Origin: Boothiomyces macroporosus
Lineage: Eukaryota > Chytridiomycota > Chytridiomycetes > Rhizophydiales > Terramycetaceae
Assembly: GCA_027604185.1 (NCBI GenBank)
Contig: JADGKB010000002.1
Location: forward strand, 248,001 to 312,000
Direction of reading: 5' to 3'
Length of the DNA: 64,000 nucleotides
Below are positions 41,965-53,269 of this stretch, one piece after another. Made by a program: the position numbers and the translations under genes. Position 1 is the first letter of the stretch. Each line of letters opens with the position of its first letter. Under the pieces are notes generated by a model. That model did no database searches. It worked only from the letters and a program-made list of their open reading frames with translations, and was not told the DNA's origin.

Positions 41965-43929
41965 ATGCGACTTTATGAAGTTTTGATGTTCGTAATATTC
42001 GGTCATTTGGTATCGCCTTTTGAAGCTATTGCCGTCAGATAGTATCAAGTATGCGAATCTATTTTTTCAGATATTAGCAATGTTGAAAATTGTGTTTTTT
42101 GATAATTTTTCGTGTACTGGTCCCAAGATGACATTGTACTTGAACGAAAACCTACACGATTTCTCTCAGCTAATTATCCCAGATGATACGCACTTCAACT
42201 ATACAAACTTATTGGCGCTTTGTACGGATTTAACGGGAAAGCAAACCATCGGATTAAACTTGTGGACCGAGTTGGCGTCATCCCACTTTAAACTCGCTCC
42301 ACAGGATTCAAGGATATTCTTTGAAACGTTTTCCCTATCGTTTGCGGAACAGAAGGGGTCTATGATGTCTGTTCCAGTTTTAACATTTGTATTGTTTCTG
42401 TATAATCAGCTATATGGCCTATCAATCAGTCAAATCCCTGTGAAGACCCAGGATGAATATCCAAACCTCAAAGAAGGACCGCATTTCCCGTTGGAAAATA
42501 CAGAGCTACCAACCCACGCTTCTTGTGCTTCTTTGGATGAAGAAGATATTGAAACACTAAATCACCAATCTTTTCCTTCTCATTTGATTGATGGAAGAAA
42601 CAAACTCACAACATATTGGCGTTCGACAACTAAAAAATGGCTACAATTGATCTATGTTGTGGTATATGGAAACAAGGCAGACGCCAGACACAATTCATCA
42701 AGGCCAAACGGATTTGATTTCAACATCAAAGACTTGGCCGGCATGGATGCCTTCTTTACTGCTGTATTGCCTGCTTCTAGATCGCAATCAAGTAAAATTA
42801 ACCACGAGCGATTCCAATCCTGGATGAATCAACGGGAATTTGCAATTACTTTCAACTATCCAAAAGATCTCCATACTGTTTCAGATAATACTCTTCGCCG
42901 AGCGGATGCATGCAGTCTTCTCAAGGAGTATTTCCAGTATTCTACCTTTTCAAATTGCAAAGTACCTTTAGACGCTTTACACTACTGTTTCCAATGGTGT
43001 ATTATGGAGGGTCAACCAAATTATTCAACGATAAAATTATCAGAGAACGGAGTAGCTCTTGAAACTGAAACTAATAGACAAGTTTCTTTTGCCAATCCAG
43101 AAGGTTTATTTCGTTTAATGTAGTTTTGCTATCTCGTAAAAAACACTTGTCAATCATGCTATCAAGTGAATTTATAGAAAACAAGAAAGTCATACTTCAC
43201 CGACTTTATGATTGTAATATTTACCTGGTTGGTCTGGCAAAGAATGTAATGATCTCCAGATGTAAGAATACAAACATTTATGCTGGTGTCCTACACAACC
43301 AAGTTCACTTACAGTCAAGCGTAAATTGTAGGGTCCACGCGATTTGTAAAAGGATTATGGTTTCTATGGATGCTTCTACAATCACATCAAATATAGACAG
43401 CAACCACCTCTTTATCAATACCAAATTCAACCCTCTATTATCATGCTCGGCCACAAACAATATTCCAGTTGTCTTAGCCCCATTTGATAATTGGCACTTT
43501 GGGATATTGGATCAAATCAAATTAACTGGAAATGATTTAAAAGTAAACCTATGGGACCAACCGGTATCAGTACAAAGAAAGAGCACAGACTATTCCATAC
43601 TTGCTCCTGCTCAGTTTTTCTTGTCTGAGCTTCCATTTACTGTCTTGCCAAATCCAGCAAACGCTGTCAATGAAGGTAGACCCGAGACTACGGTTGAATA
43701 TCAAACCATTTTGAAACATTTGCCCGTGCAGTACGCGACTTGGCTAGAAGGGATGTCAAAGATCAATAATCTGCTGATTGAAGCTATCAAGAAAGCAACT
43801 TTAATGGATCCTACTTTGAGTACAACTGTTGAAGATGAATTTCAGAAATGGCTTACCACTTCGGGTAATATCAAGTATGTAGGAAGTATGTTGGGTTTGC
43901 AAAGTGATTATGAAAAGCTGATTAAATAA
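41965..43929 (+). CDS. TBCCD1: TBCC domain-containing protein TBCCD1
   Basis: The body is 42026-43103 plus 43124-43929 with a 20-nt intron. The C-terminal half is a TBCC beta-helix: VILHRLYDCNIYLVGLAKNV, then VHLQSSVNCRVHAICKRIMV, APFDNWHFGILDQI and LKVNLWDQPVSVQR, as in TBCCD1, which places centrioles and basal bodies. The N-terminal exon is uncertain. An ATG at 41965 gives MRLYEVLMFVIFGHL, aligning to the family N-terminus, but reaching the main frame needs removal of a 16-nt GT...AG segment (42010-42025) or a single indel. Length would be 642 residues. The protein fits a flagellated organism, alongside DRC8. Confidence 0.8.
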
Positions 43930-43953
43930 CATTACTTGATGTAATTACTATAT

Positions 43954-44870
43954 TTATTGTTTTAGTTTGCCTGCAGTGGGAAAATTGCGGCGAGATAAAA
44001 GCAATCCTTTTAAACTACGAATTTCACTTTTTATCGAATTGGCTTCAGAGTGGTATGTGCTATATGCTGGATAGTATGTTGCTTGGCGGACAGCTTGGCC
44101 CAAATTCTGCGCTTCTAAGGAAACTTCCTTGTATATATTTGGCTGCACGGTAGCATCCTGTAGCTGGTTGTTTAGCTTTGAAATATTTTTGGAGACAGAG
44201 TAAACCATTTCTTTGAAAGATTTCGATATACTGGTATCTGCCTCATCGCAATCCAGCACTGATTTATACAACGTGCAGAAAGCAAAAGCATCCTGAAAAT
44301 ATGCACTTGTCGATTTTAATCTCTTTGCTACCTGAGCTTTATATAATTCTAGGAATGGAATGTAAACTGCTTGGAGCCACTTCTTATTGTTAGATTTATC
44401 GATACCTTCATTTGGTAAACTATCCAAGACCCGCCTCCTAGAATAGGGAGTAAATATAACAACAGAAAATATCGAGTTGGTCTTGGTTGAACAACACTTG
44501 TCTTTGCGACAGGCTGAATAGAATTAGTCGGTTCGCTAATTGGAGTTGGAGGCGGTAAAGCTGTATTCGTAACATTGGTGGATTCGACCTTTTCAAACGC
44601 CGTCTGGATTTCCCCATCCGTTAAGCCTTTGCCTTTCAGAAACTTAATCTTTTCTGCTTTTGGAGCAGTCTGCACTTTGGGGTTGGACAAAAAATCTACA
44701 GCTTTTTGAACATTTTGTTGATTTTGTAAATTGGCTACCTCTGCTACAACTGACTCCTGGAGCTTCAAATCATTTTCTTTTGAAATATTCTCCGCTGTTG
44801 AACTAGTCTGTTCATGGTTGGGCACCACTGGCATTGGGTCTATTTTCTCCTCGTTTTCTTTTGATGACAT
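43954..44870 (-). CDS. PEX14: Peroxisomal docking protein PEX14
   Basis: Exons 44870-44406 and 44382-43954 joined by a 23-nt intron, 297 residues. The conserved N-terminal receptor-binding fold appears as NVQKAVDFLSNPKVQTAPKA then IKFLKGKGLTDGEIQTAF, located after a 50-residue disordered leader. A membrane segment YFLLLYLLPILGGGSWIVY and a helical C-terminal half follow. PEX14 docks the PEX5 cargo receptor at the peroxisomal membrane. The stop is inside AATAAA and lies 24 bp from the convergent TBCCD1 stop. Confidence 0.88.
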
Positions 44871-45002
44871 GTAATTTTTTCTTTACAAAATTTTCAAATT
44901 ACTGGTCTGCCTATAGCACACCATTCGTTTGGAAGCACACTCCTTAGATCCCTCTTCAGGAATCTGATTCGTCGGGTTCACCATCCTTGCGATGGTTGTT
45001 GA

Positions 45003-45191
45003 ATAGGCTTGAGTCATTGGTGTGCAACATTGATATACCTTCCTGCTTTTCCCATAGAACTAGCCAGTCTGTTGACGAGTATACGCAAGTTCTACTGGAT
45101 TATAGGAGGACATTTTACTGGTATTGGTTTAATTTATCATACTCAGCATAAATTAAGTCAAGTGCAAAGACAATATAAATTAAAAAAGTGA
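45003..45191 (+). CDS. Possible small membrane protein (3' exon)
   Basis: An open stretch of about 62 codons containing IYLPAFPIELASLLTSIRKF and WIIGGHFTGIGLIY, hydrophobic with a charged tail KLSQVQRQYKLKK, like small mitochondrial inner-membrane proteins. There is no in-frame ATG, so a first exon would have to lie upstream; I could not find a typical 19-24-nt intron giving one. It sits 28 bp before the ACBP gene. Confidence 0.35.
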   Translation: MGLSHWCATLIYLPAFPIELASLLTSIRKFYWIIGGHFTGIGLIYHTQHKLSQVQRQYKLKK

Positions 45192-45218
45192 GCATCAATG
45201 TTCTGACCTCAGAATATC

Positions 45219-45503
45219 ATGACTATATCCTACCAACAAATTTTCGAAATGGCTGCCAGTTACGTCCGCTGCAGTGATCCTAAACCTGTAGATCCCAATG
45301 TAATGTACCAGCTCTATTCTTATTATAAGCAAGCAACAGAAGGCGATCAATACCGTGAAGCGCCATGGAAAATCAATGTTGAATCCTATGCCAAGTGGAA
45401 CGCTTGGAAATCTCTAAAGGGAATGCGAAAGGATCAGGCAATGACGAAATACGTCGAACTTTTGAATCAAGTTGAACCAGGTTGGATAAACAAGCGAATC
45501 TAA
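45219..45503 (+). CDS. Acyl-CoA-binding protein
   Basis: Intronless, 94 residues, the length of classical ACBP. The ligand-binding pattern is intact: MYQLYSYYKQATEGD, then KWNAWKSLKGMRKDQAMTKY, with the conserved Tyr, Lys and Trp residues. It binds long-chain acyl-CoA esters in the cytosol and buffers their pool. No signal or membrane segment. The start ATG at 45219 is supported by family length. Confidence 0.92.
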   Translation: MTISYQQIFEMAASYVRCSDPKPVDPNVMYQLYSYYKQATEGDQYREAPWKINVESYAKWNAWKSLKGMRKDQAMTKYVELLNQVEPGWINKRI

Positions 45504-45721
45504 TCGAAATGTATAAATCCTACGGGAATGATTTTAAATAAATATAGTTTGCCAAACTTGTTTGGAATTCAACCTGTAAGTTGAATCCCATTCGCCATTG
45601 TGGTATATATTAATGGACGACCACCACCGCAACGAAGGGATATCTAGGAGAGCGGATTTGAGCACTGTTCTTTTTCCAATTGTTGTTTCCAATTCTCCTA
45701 TTGGACTTTGTCAAAAAAATT

Positions 45722-48700
45722 ATGTTGAGTTCAAGATCAGCAATTCCAAACAATTCAAAGCCGGACCAATTACGGCAAACGTCGCTGCTGATTGAAGAGC
45801 AAATAAGCAGAGACAAGTAATTGATTATTAACTTTGCTTTCCTGACTTGCAGGATTTACTTCTTGGAGAAAGAAAACGAACTTCACAAACAACCATAAAT
45901 GTGGACAACTCTGGCAAATGGAATTATCTCGTGGCAGAATCTTTTAAAAATCTTCCGGATTTTATTCTACAGCGATATGATTGTAATTTCAACTAATATT
46001 AGCGTTGATGGTGTCATCATTCATGGGTATCTTTCCCGAGATTAATCATGTGTGGATGACCATTGATAACCAATTATATCTCTGGAATTATGAAGTACAA
46101 GAACCTATTTGTACCCATGAGGATCCGGACCAAGTCATTATCCATGTCAGTCTCGTCAAACCGCTACCTGGAATATTCTTGGAGCAGATCGAATATTTGC
46201 TTGTTATTGCAACACCATTAGAAATTACACTACTTGGAATTGCTTTTGAAGAGAAAAAGAAGGCTGGAAGGCCAAGAGGAAAAGTAAAGATTTTTAGAAC
46301 GGATTTAGCGTGTCATGCTGACAGTGTCAATATGTCTAGCATCATTGGTACTGATCAAGGCCGTATTTTTATGAGAGGAAATGATGGGCAGCTATTTGAA
46401 CTGGTCTATCAAGGTGATGATGGATGGCTTACTAGAAAAATTAGAAAGTTGAACAAATCTGGAAGCAGTTTAGCCGTATTCATTCCATCCATCTTTAACT
46501 GGGCTGGAAGTGGTAAGAAGAAACTCATGTTAGATCCTATCAAATTGATTGCGTTCGATAATGATCGAAATGCACTTTACACTGTGACTAAAAACAACTA
46601 TATTGAATTGATTTATCTTGGACCGGATGGAAAAGGCTTTACCAGAATTGCAAAGTACAAGGATCTCAACAATGATTTGAACAAAATCAACGCCTTTGAT
46701 GATCAAATTATTGCTTTGTATCCAGTTTCACCAATGGAGTCCAGATCTTTGCATATGGTTGTGATTACTTCTTCGGGAGTGCGTGCATATTTTTCAACAA
46801 ATGATTACAGTTACGCTACAACTACCAACCCAAAATTCATTGAACCTAAAACACTAAAATGTCTATTTGCTATACCGCCAAGCAATATTGCTGGCGCTGT
46901 TAATCAAAGAATTAAAGTTCATCAAGGATACTATTCAAATGGAATCACCATTACTTCTCAGGCTCTGGAAGACATTGATCGTATTTTGATGTCGGCTCCT
47001 CATGCTGGGGCTATCGTGCAAGGGGATAGAAAATATTTGGTAGAATATGCTGGCTATTGTGAAGTAGAAGGTCGTACTTGGGCCATTGAAGAAGTCCCTT
47101 CCGATTTGCTCTCGTCAATGAAAAAGAAGCCTGTAGTTGGGTATCACTTGAACGAATTAGCCACTCAATTTGAATTCGAGCCCAGAAAGTTCTATCTTTT
47201 GACAAATGGAGGGTTGCACACGATTGTGAAGTATCGGCCAATTGATATCCTCTACCAGCTCCTCTCCTCCCAATCTCCGAGCAACCTGCGTGTATTTCAA
47301 GACTTTTTCTCAAAGTAATCTAGTTCATAACAATAGTTTTGGAAACGATCAAAGTTGTGCAATGTGTTTGGCTATTGCTGCAAATCATCCGTAACTATTA
47401 CTAACTGTAGAACAATTAATCAGGGCCTTTACGCAGGTAATTGAGCATTTATTTCAGTCAATAACAATATCGTGAGTCTTGCAACAAAATTGTACTTTGA
47501 GCTTGGTGGGGTGCCGTCCATGAGAAACTCTCCACAAACTCAAATGGGAGGTAATCCAAGATTAATTTCCAGTTACTTCTTTAGGAGTTCCATTTTCCCC
47601 TAATGACGTCGCTCATTCTGCAAAGTATAATGGACTTGTATTATACATTTCAAGGCTAGTTCGATCATTGTGGAAGCGGGAGTTGGTCTCTAAAAGGTTC
47701 ATATCACTAATTTATAGTTTGTCACCCAATGGACAAGAGTTGTTAGTGCCTACATTTACATCCGAGCAATTGGCATCAATCCAATTGAATCTGGGTTCTT
47801 TGGAGGCTTTTCTGAAATTGTATCCAAAGTTGACGGCTGCACCAACGCCAGATACCAGACCAACTCAAGGAGACCATGAAGCATGGAAGATTGAACAGCA
47901 ATCATTTGCATACATTCATGAAATCATTATTAGAACTTTGGAAACAATTTCATTTCTATCAATACTTATTGACTTTAAAATCCCCAACCTGGTGCAAAAT
48001 CTTTCAGAACACGATCGAAAGGAATTAATCTCAATCACGTTTGATGGTTTGGTGATTTTGCCAAAGGGGAGAGAAGTTGCCAAAGCTTTAATGTCTGCGC
48101 TAATCAACAATCAAATCAACAAGGAAATCGGTGCTGAATATGTTATTGATTCATTACAAAAGCGCTGTCCTGGCATTTGTGAAAGCAACGATGTTATCCT
48201 CTTCAAAGGAATGGAAAACCTCCGAACAGCTAAATCTATTGCCAACCAAGGCTCGTCAGCTCAACTATTACAAGATGCGCTCAAGTACGACGTTATTGAT
48301 TGTAGGTTATTTTTGTCCATTTCCAAGCATTTGACGTTGGAGAAATTGTCTGAAATCGTTGAAAACTTTAAGCAGTTGCGATTTTATCCTGGAATCATTG
48401 ACTTGGTGTTGCTTAAATCCTCGGAATATGTAATTCCTGACAACCTCGCAGTGGATGTAAACAATCCTTACAATGAAATATTAGATTTAAGGCAGAGATG
48501 TTATGAACTAATCTTTGGAACATTTTCTTCAATTTCAAACTTGGGCACCACTGGGCAAATGTCTAAGGATCAGGTTGAAAAATACACAAAGGTATTGCTA
48601 AACAAAGCTTTGGCAAGCGATGATAGAAACTTTCACTATTCATTATACACTTGGTTCATTAATCAGAGTTGGATCGACAAACTGCTCGAGATCCAATCAC

Positions 48701-49739
48701 CACATTTCGAGGCATTTTTGGTCGAAAAGAAGAGAGACTTGGTGCTTGCTGATTATCTGTGCCGATTTTATGTGCGAAACAATAGATTCTTTGATGCTGC
48801 GCAATTGCTCAGCGAAATCGCTTATTACCCAGGTTTAAATCTTGATACAAGGCTCTCCTATTTGGCAAATGCAATTGCCAATGGAAAGAGTTGCACTGGG
48901 TCCAACACTCAAGAATTGCTAGGTCAATTGAACGATCTCCTGGATGTAGCTCGTATTCAAGCAGACATTATTTCCACGCTTAAAAATATTCCTGACACAG
49001 AGCTCTTGCTGCAAGAACTTGATAGTGAATTGTTGGATCTTGCAACCGTAATATCAAATTAACATAGCTTTTTAGCAAATACGCCAGACCTTACGAAATG
49101 AATGAAATTATGCTTCAAATCTTTTACATTTCCGAAACTAGTCCTGATAAAGCAAGAATTATAATTGAAAAATGCTGGGATGATATAATCAAGCAAAGTA
49201 ATTATTGCTAAATAATAGAATTCAGAGACGCACAATTCAGCAAGATATCTCCATTTGATTCTCTTTCTGATAAGATCAAAGAGCTCGGGTTAAAGTTTTA
49301 CCCTTCAGACTTGGTATTCCCGTTATTGTATTTGGTCAACAAGCTCGAACAGTCCAGCTTGGACTATTACATCAAGGAAAATTCATACTCGTATGGATGG
49401 GTTGCTCGATCACTTCTTGATGTTAAAATACCATTTAATCTGTTGTTCCAAGTCTACCAATCCATCTACGAATCAAAGGTATTTCTAAATCTTACGTAGT
49501 TGCCCCCATGGTCGTCAAACGAGGCAATCGCATTCTTGATTCACAATATTTTAAAACTCGTTCAGACTTGGTTCGACTATATTAGGTCACCAGCCACTGG
49601 ATTCTATGAAAGAGATGAATTCCCAGCAAGAGAAATTGATGAAGTACTAAGCAAATATCTCTCCAATCTCCCTATGGACAACAAATCATTAAGCAACGAA
49701 ATCCAAAAACTACAAAGCAGGCTCCGATCTGCCTTTTAA
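45722..49739 (+). CDS. NUP170: Inner-ring nucleoporin NUP170/NUP155
   Basis: Ten exons (45722-45816, 45837-45982, 46003-47314, 47337-47390, 47411-47436, 47458-47550, 47573-49047, 49068-49197, 49219-49478, 49500-49739), 1276 residues. The beta-propeller region includes FMGIFPEINHVWMTIDNQLY and YLWNYE; later SCAMCLAIAANHP and FELGGVPSM match NUP155/170; the C-terminal half is an alpha-solenoid. It anchors the inner ring of the nuclear pore to the membrane. Exon 5 is a 26-nt micro-exon. The first intron (45817-45836) keeps frame and the conserved FPDLQDLLLG only if it ends in TG instead of AG. The stop overlaps AATAAA. Confidence 0.92.
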
Positions 49740-49753
49740 TAAAAAATCCATCT

Positions 49754-50370
49754 TTATTTTGCGAGAATTGTAATATAATCTTCATAATAAATCTTGTTTT
49801 CTGCTGGATCAGTACAGGCAGCCAGCATTTCTTCAATCTCTTCTTCTGTAAATACTTCGCCTTGGGAAGTTAGTGACTTTTTCAACTCATCTGGAAGTAA
49901 ATAACCTTTCTTGTCTGTATCTAGAGTCAGGAACGCTCGAAACAGAGTTTCTTCGTCACTCTTCACTGGATAAGTTCCACTAAGAATTCTAATAGTGACT
50001 TTGGAAAATCTTTCCCATGTAACAAATCCTGATGGCTCATCTTCTTCCATCTACGTTAAATCAATGCCATACTTCAGTTACCCATCCATGCAGCTGCTCC
50101 AAAGTAGGATAAATCCCCAAAGATCTCAGGATTGTACCGATTTCACGTACTATATTAGTTGAAATTACCATCACATGTGCTGTTGTTTTGTTGGTCAAAA
50201 GTATCAAATGCTGCCCTGACTCGCTTCAAAAGGATTGTTTCTGGAGACTCTACTTCTTTTACGGGAAGCGGAGGAAGTGGAGCTTCAACAGATTGAATTT
50301 CAACTTGTGGTTTTTCAATTGGGGCTTCTTCTTGTGTGGTTATTTCTGGAACAGGTACTTCACCGTTCAT
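49754..50370 (-). CDS. Dynein regulatory complex subunit 8 (DRC8/EFCAB2), EF-hand protein
   Basis: Three exons (50370-50169, 50149-50073, 50050-49754), introns of 19 and 22 nt, 191 residues. Calmodulin-like: RVRAAFDTFDQQNNSTCDVR followed by EIGTILRSLGIYPTLEQL, then EEDEPSGFVTWERFSK, FLTLDTDKKGYLLPDELKK and a fourth EF-like end KIYYEDYITILAK. This order and spacing fit DRC8/EFCAB2 of the nexin-dynein regulatory complex in axonemes. Not all loops keep the calcium ligands. The N-terminal 45 residues are Pro/Glu-rich. The gene is the strongest sign that the organism builds a motile flagellum. Centrin is the main alternative but fits less well. Confidence 0.78.
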
Positions 50371-50555
50371 TGAGGGGTAAAGTACGCGCTAAGCTTTCTA
50401 TACTTATTATTGACGTGCAATTTTCCTCATGCGAGTTATTGGAAACTAGAGCTATACAATTGAAAAACGAGAAAGGTTATAAAAAATTAGCTGCAATTCA
50501 TGAAATGGGCAAGTAAAGTTATCTTTATAAATCCAATGATTTCTCGGTTTTCAAC

Positions 50556-50627
50556 GGCTGTGTAGCTCAATGGTAGAGCGTTGGACTTCGGATCCAGAGG
50601 TTGCGGGTTCGATCCCCGTCATAGTCT
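50556..50627 (+). tRNA. tRNA-Arg (anticodon UCG)
   Basis: A 72-nt cloverleaf. Acceptor GGCTGTG pairs with CATAGTC (two G-U pairs). The D arm is GCTC...GAGC with TGGTA, the anticodon stem TTGGA/TCCAG encloses loop CTTCGGA with anticodon TCG, and the T arm is GCGGG-TTCGATC-CCCGT. A box and B box are good matches. There is no intron. CCA is not encoded, as usual in eukaryotes. It decodes CGA (and CGG by wobble). Confidence 0.95.
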
Positions 50628-50628
50628 C

Positions 50629-50636
50629 TTTTTTTT
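50629..50636 (+). terminator. RNA polymerase III terminator of tRNA-Arg
   Basis: A run of eight T beginning two bases after the mature 3' end, the standard Pol III stop signal. Confidence 0.85.
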
Positions 50637-50753
50637 CTCATTCCTTTGAATGCTCTTGGGTAGTATTGGATATTTTTTAACTCATAGGTGATAATTTGTA
50701 CTTTTAAAGTTTATGTTGAGATTATTTGGCTTTTCAGCTTCATTTGCCTTCAT

Positions 50754-51929
50754 ATGAGTGGCGCCAAGATTTTTCACAAACTGAACCCAAAACTGAAATT
50801 CATGAAATTTCCGAAAGCAGACACAGCGTGCAGACCTTCCACAGAATGTGTAGACTATTTCCATCATGAATTCGACTTTCTTGACCTGCACACCTGTTGG
50901 AGAAAGGCGAATTTACAAGGAAAACAAGATACCATTGAAGCAAAACGAAGAGAGAATGCAACATGGAGAAAATACTTTCAAAACAAGTACAATATACCCA
51001 AATGCAACCCGCAAGACATTGACTGGTATAAAGACAACGACGTTCTGTGGTTTTACGGGCCATTTTTCGCCCATAAAGAATCCGAGACTACACCACTATC
51101 GAGGGTGCCTTCGTCGAATTCGATTTCGGATTTAAAGCTGAAGCCGTCACTAAAGCGAATGATTCGACCGAAAGAAATCCTTCCGGTCATCACCACATTG
51201 AAGAAAACATTATCAGACTCATGCCTAATTGATCCAAACAGCGAGATAGAAATTGAAAGACCGTTAAAAGACATCGAAAGCCCTGTGACGCCAAAAGATG
51301 TGGTGTCAGAGTTTTTTAAACAGGAAAAACAAAAGACCAAGAAACACATTCGGTTTAGTACCGACTTTAAGCCCACAAAGCACGGATTCATATTGCAAAA
51401 CTTTATCAACCATAGGGACTCGCTGGCAGAGAAGGAAGATGCTACTAATTCAAAGTGTAGCTCTACGATTCGACGCGATTCTACTGGCGAGCGTGAAGAG
51501 TTTTACTCTGCAGAGGAAATTTACGTTAAAGAACAAATCAAGGCTCTCGATATACAAAGCGATATTCAACTACAAGCAATCGAGATATCTGAAGAGATAA
51601 TTATTGCGAAACTTTGCGAATCTCCAATTCCACTACGAAGAGAGATTAAAGATTCATTTGTGTATCGGCAATCTTCTCTTTTGGATCTTATAGAAAATGA
51701 TTCAGAGTACCAGCAAGACACGCATCTGCCCTACCCGCCTTATGAAGAAGATGAGGTGGAAGAAGAGGAAGACCCTGAAGTGATAAAGCAAGACAAGATT
51801 AGGGACCAACTAGTAAATCAAAATGTACAATACAATGTTAGAGAATACATCTGTGACTCTATCAAAAACACTATTGAAATTGGATTATTTGTATTTCATT
51901 GTGCGAAATCAATTTCATTCTGGCAATAA
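50754..51929 (+). CDS. AreA-like/DUF1752 fungal regulatory protein
   Basis: Intronless, 391 residues from the ATG at 50754. Residues about 30-100 hold the block FDFLDLHTCWRKANLQ, ENATWRKYFQNKYNIPKC and DIDWYKDNDVLWFYGPFF, resembling the fungal PF08550-type domain found at the N-terminus of GATA/AreA-like regulators and of Glc7 phosphatase regulators. A KKHIRFSTDFK motif is of the RVxF kind that binds protein phosphatase 1. The rest is acidic and probably disordered; no zinc finger is present. It may be a nutrient-signalling regulator. Assignment is moderate. Confidence 0.6.
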   Translation: MSGAKIFHKLNPKLKFMKFPKADTACRPSTECVDYFHHEFDFLDLHTCWRKANLQGKQDTIEAKRRENATWRKYFQNKYNIPKCNPQDIDWYKDNDVLWFYGPFFAHKESETTPLSRVPSSNSISDLKLKPSLKRMIRPKEILPVITTLKKTLSDSCLIDPNSEIEIERPLKDIESPVTPKDVVSEFFKQEKQKTKKHIRFSTDFKPTKHGFILQNFINHRDSLAEKEDATNSKCSSTIRRDSTGEREEFYSAEEIYVKEQIKALDIQSDIQLQAIEISEEIIIAKLCESPIPLRREIKDSFVYRQSSLLDLIENDSEYQQDTHLPYPPYEEDEVEEEEDPEVIKQDKIRDQLVNQNVQYNVREYICDSIKNTIEIGLFVFHCAKSISFWQ

Positions 51930-52028
51930 AGTTAATTTTAAGTTAAGCTTTTTTAATGCATGCCTAGCCAATAGATTAAGGTTGAAAAAGTTAATTTCAA
52001 CATAAAAAAATGACGAATTTAAATCGGT

Positions 52029-53249
52029 ATGGCCACTCTGAGCTCGCTCATCTTTGTTGCCTTGAATGACATTGATTCCACCACTGGGATTAAAGAGTAT
52101 GAAGATTCACAAACAAAGAATTGCTCGTCCAAATTGTACAGTCACCTGCCAAAATGCAGAGCATGTGTGAAAAAGAATGGAGAATTATGCAGGTTCAAGA
52201 ACTTTCGGAGATTCTTTAGACTAAACGGGCTCTCTAGTGGTCCAGTATTCTATTTCGGTGATCCGCCGGTATTCAATCTGCCAAAGCTGGATTACTTTGC
52301 ACTCATTATCAAATCTAGATGGATTAACTACTTGCATGTAGAAGCCATCTACCGCCCAGAGTTATTCAAGTGCGACTATTGCTCATTCCCTGTATTTATT
52401 TATCGGCTATGCAAAGTCTGCGGTATAATCTGTTGTCAATTTTGTCAAAAAACATGCCATTCAAGCGATATTGTTTGTTCCATGATTGATAACAATTATC
52501 TGCAACGGCTAATTTATGAATCTTTGGACATCCAGACTGGAGTGTGTCCCCGGAATGATATTTTGGTGATGCATACAGATACTGTGTTCCCAAAGTTGCT
52601 CAACCTGATGGAAAACAAACGAGTTACATTGATTGATTGCAAGACTGGCTCAAAAATAAAGGCATTCCTGGAATCTGTAGCGATGAATAAGCGGGTACTG
52701 AAATACCAGGATTATTTTGGTGGATACAATGACTATCTACCAAAACTCCCTTTGCAAAATCTCTTGGATTTCAGCCTAGTTAAATTCGACCCTTATGTTG
52801 AATTTGGTAGCGAATGTGACTCTGGTTCTTGCACCAATCCACTGACTTTGTTGAAGACTGATCAATTGTGTGTGATGATTCAGGGTGAAGGGGTGGTAGA
52901 ATGGGATATTTGGGAATACCATTCATTAAAACAAGCGATTCAAGATATCACACCATTGGATCCGTTCAAAGATCCCAGTTGGTTTTTAGACGACTATTGG
53001 AAACATCAATTGCCAAAAGCGAAACGAATTGAACAGTGTGTGGGAGATATAGTCTATTTGCCAGCTGGAAGTGCGTTCCAAACTGTAAACAAGTGCTTGG
53101 CAGTACTAGTAAATTCCAATTGATATTAGGTAAAACTGGATTTTTGCTCAATTGCAAATCTTTGCAAGTGTATGGATATTCAAGATCAGTATCCTGGAAA
53201 TGTCAACTTTGATGCTTTATTGTTTAATTATCTCAATTCAAACAAATAA
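52029..53249 (+). CDS. KDM3/JMJD1-like JmjC protein, probably inactive
   Basis: Exons 52029-53108 and 53130-53249 with a 21-nt intron, 399 residues. The N-terminal 170 residues are Cys-rich (CRACVKKNGELC; CDYCSFPVFIYRLCKVCGII; CCQFCQKTCH), as in the zinc region of KDM3 H3K9 demethylases. The JmjC end is recognisable: DPFKDPSWFLDDYWKHQL and GDIVYLPAGSAFQTVNKC correspond to the KDM3 DPIHDQSWYLD and GDVVFIPAGAPHQV blocks. The distal iron-binding His of the latter is Phe here, and the HxD pair is not found at its expected place. It is therefore likely a pseudoenzyme or a divergent chromatin factor. The stop overlaps AATAAA. Confidence 0.68.
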
Positions 53250-53269
53250 AATGCATTAATCCACCACAT

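Noticed and set aside
45598..45816. Overlapping ORFs on both strands at the 5' end of NUP170
   Set aside because: The NUP170 first exon in a third frame (ATG at 45722) explains the region and connects to conserved sequence.
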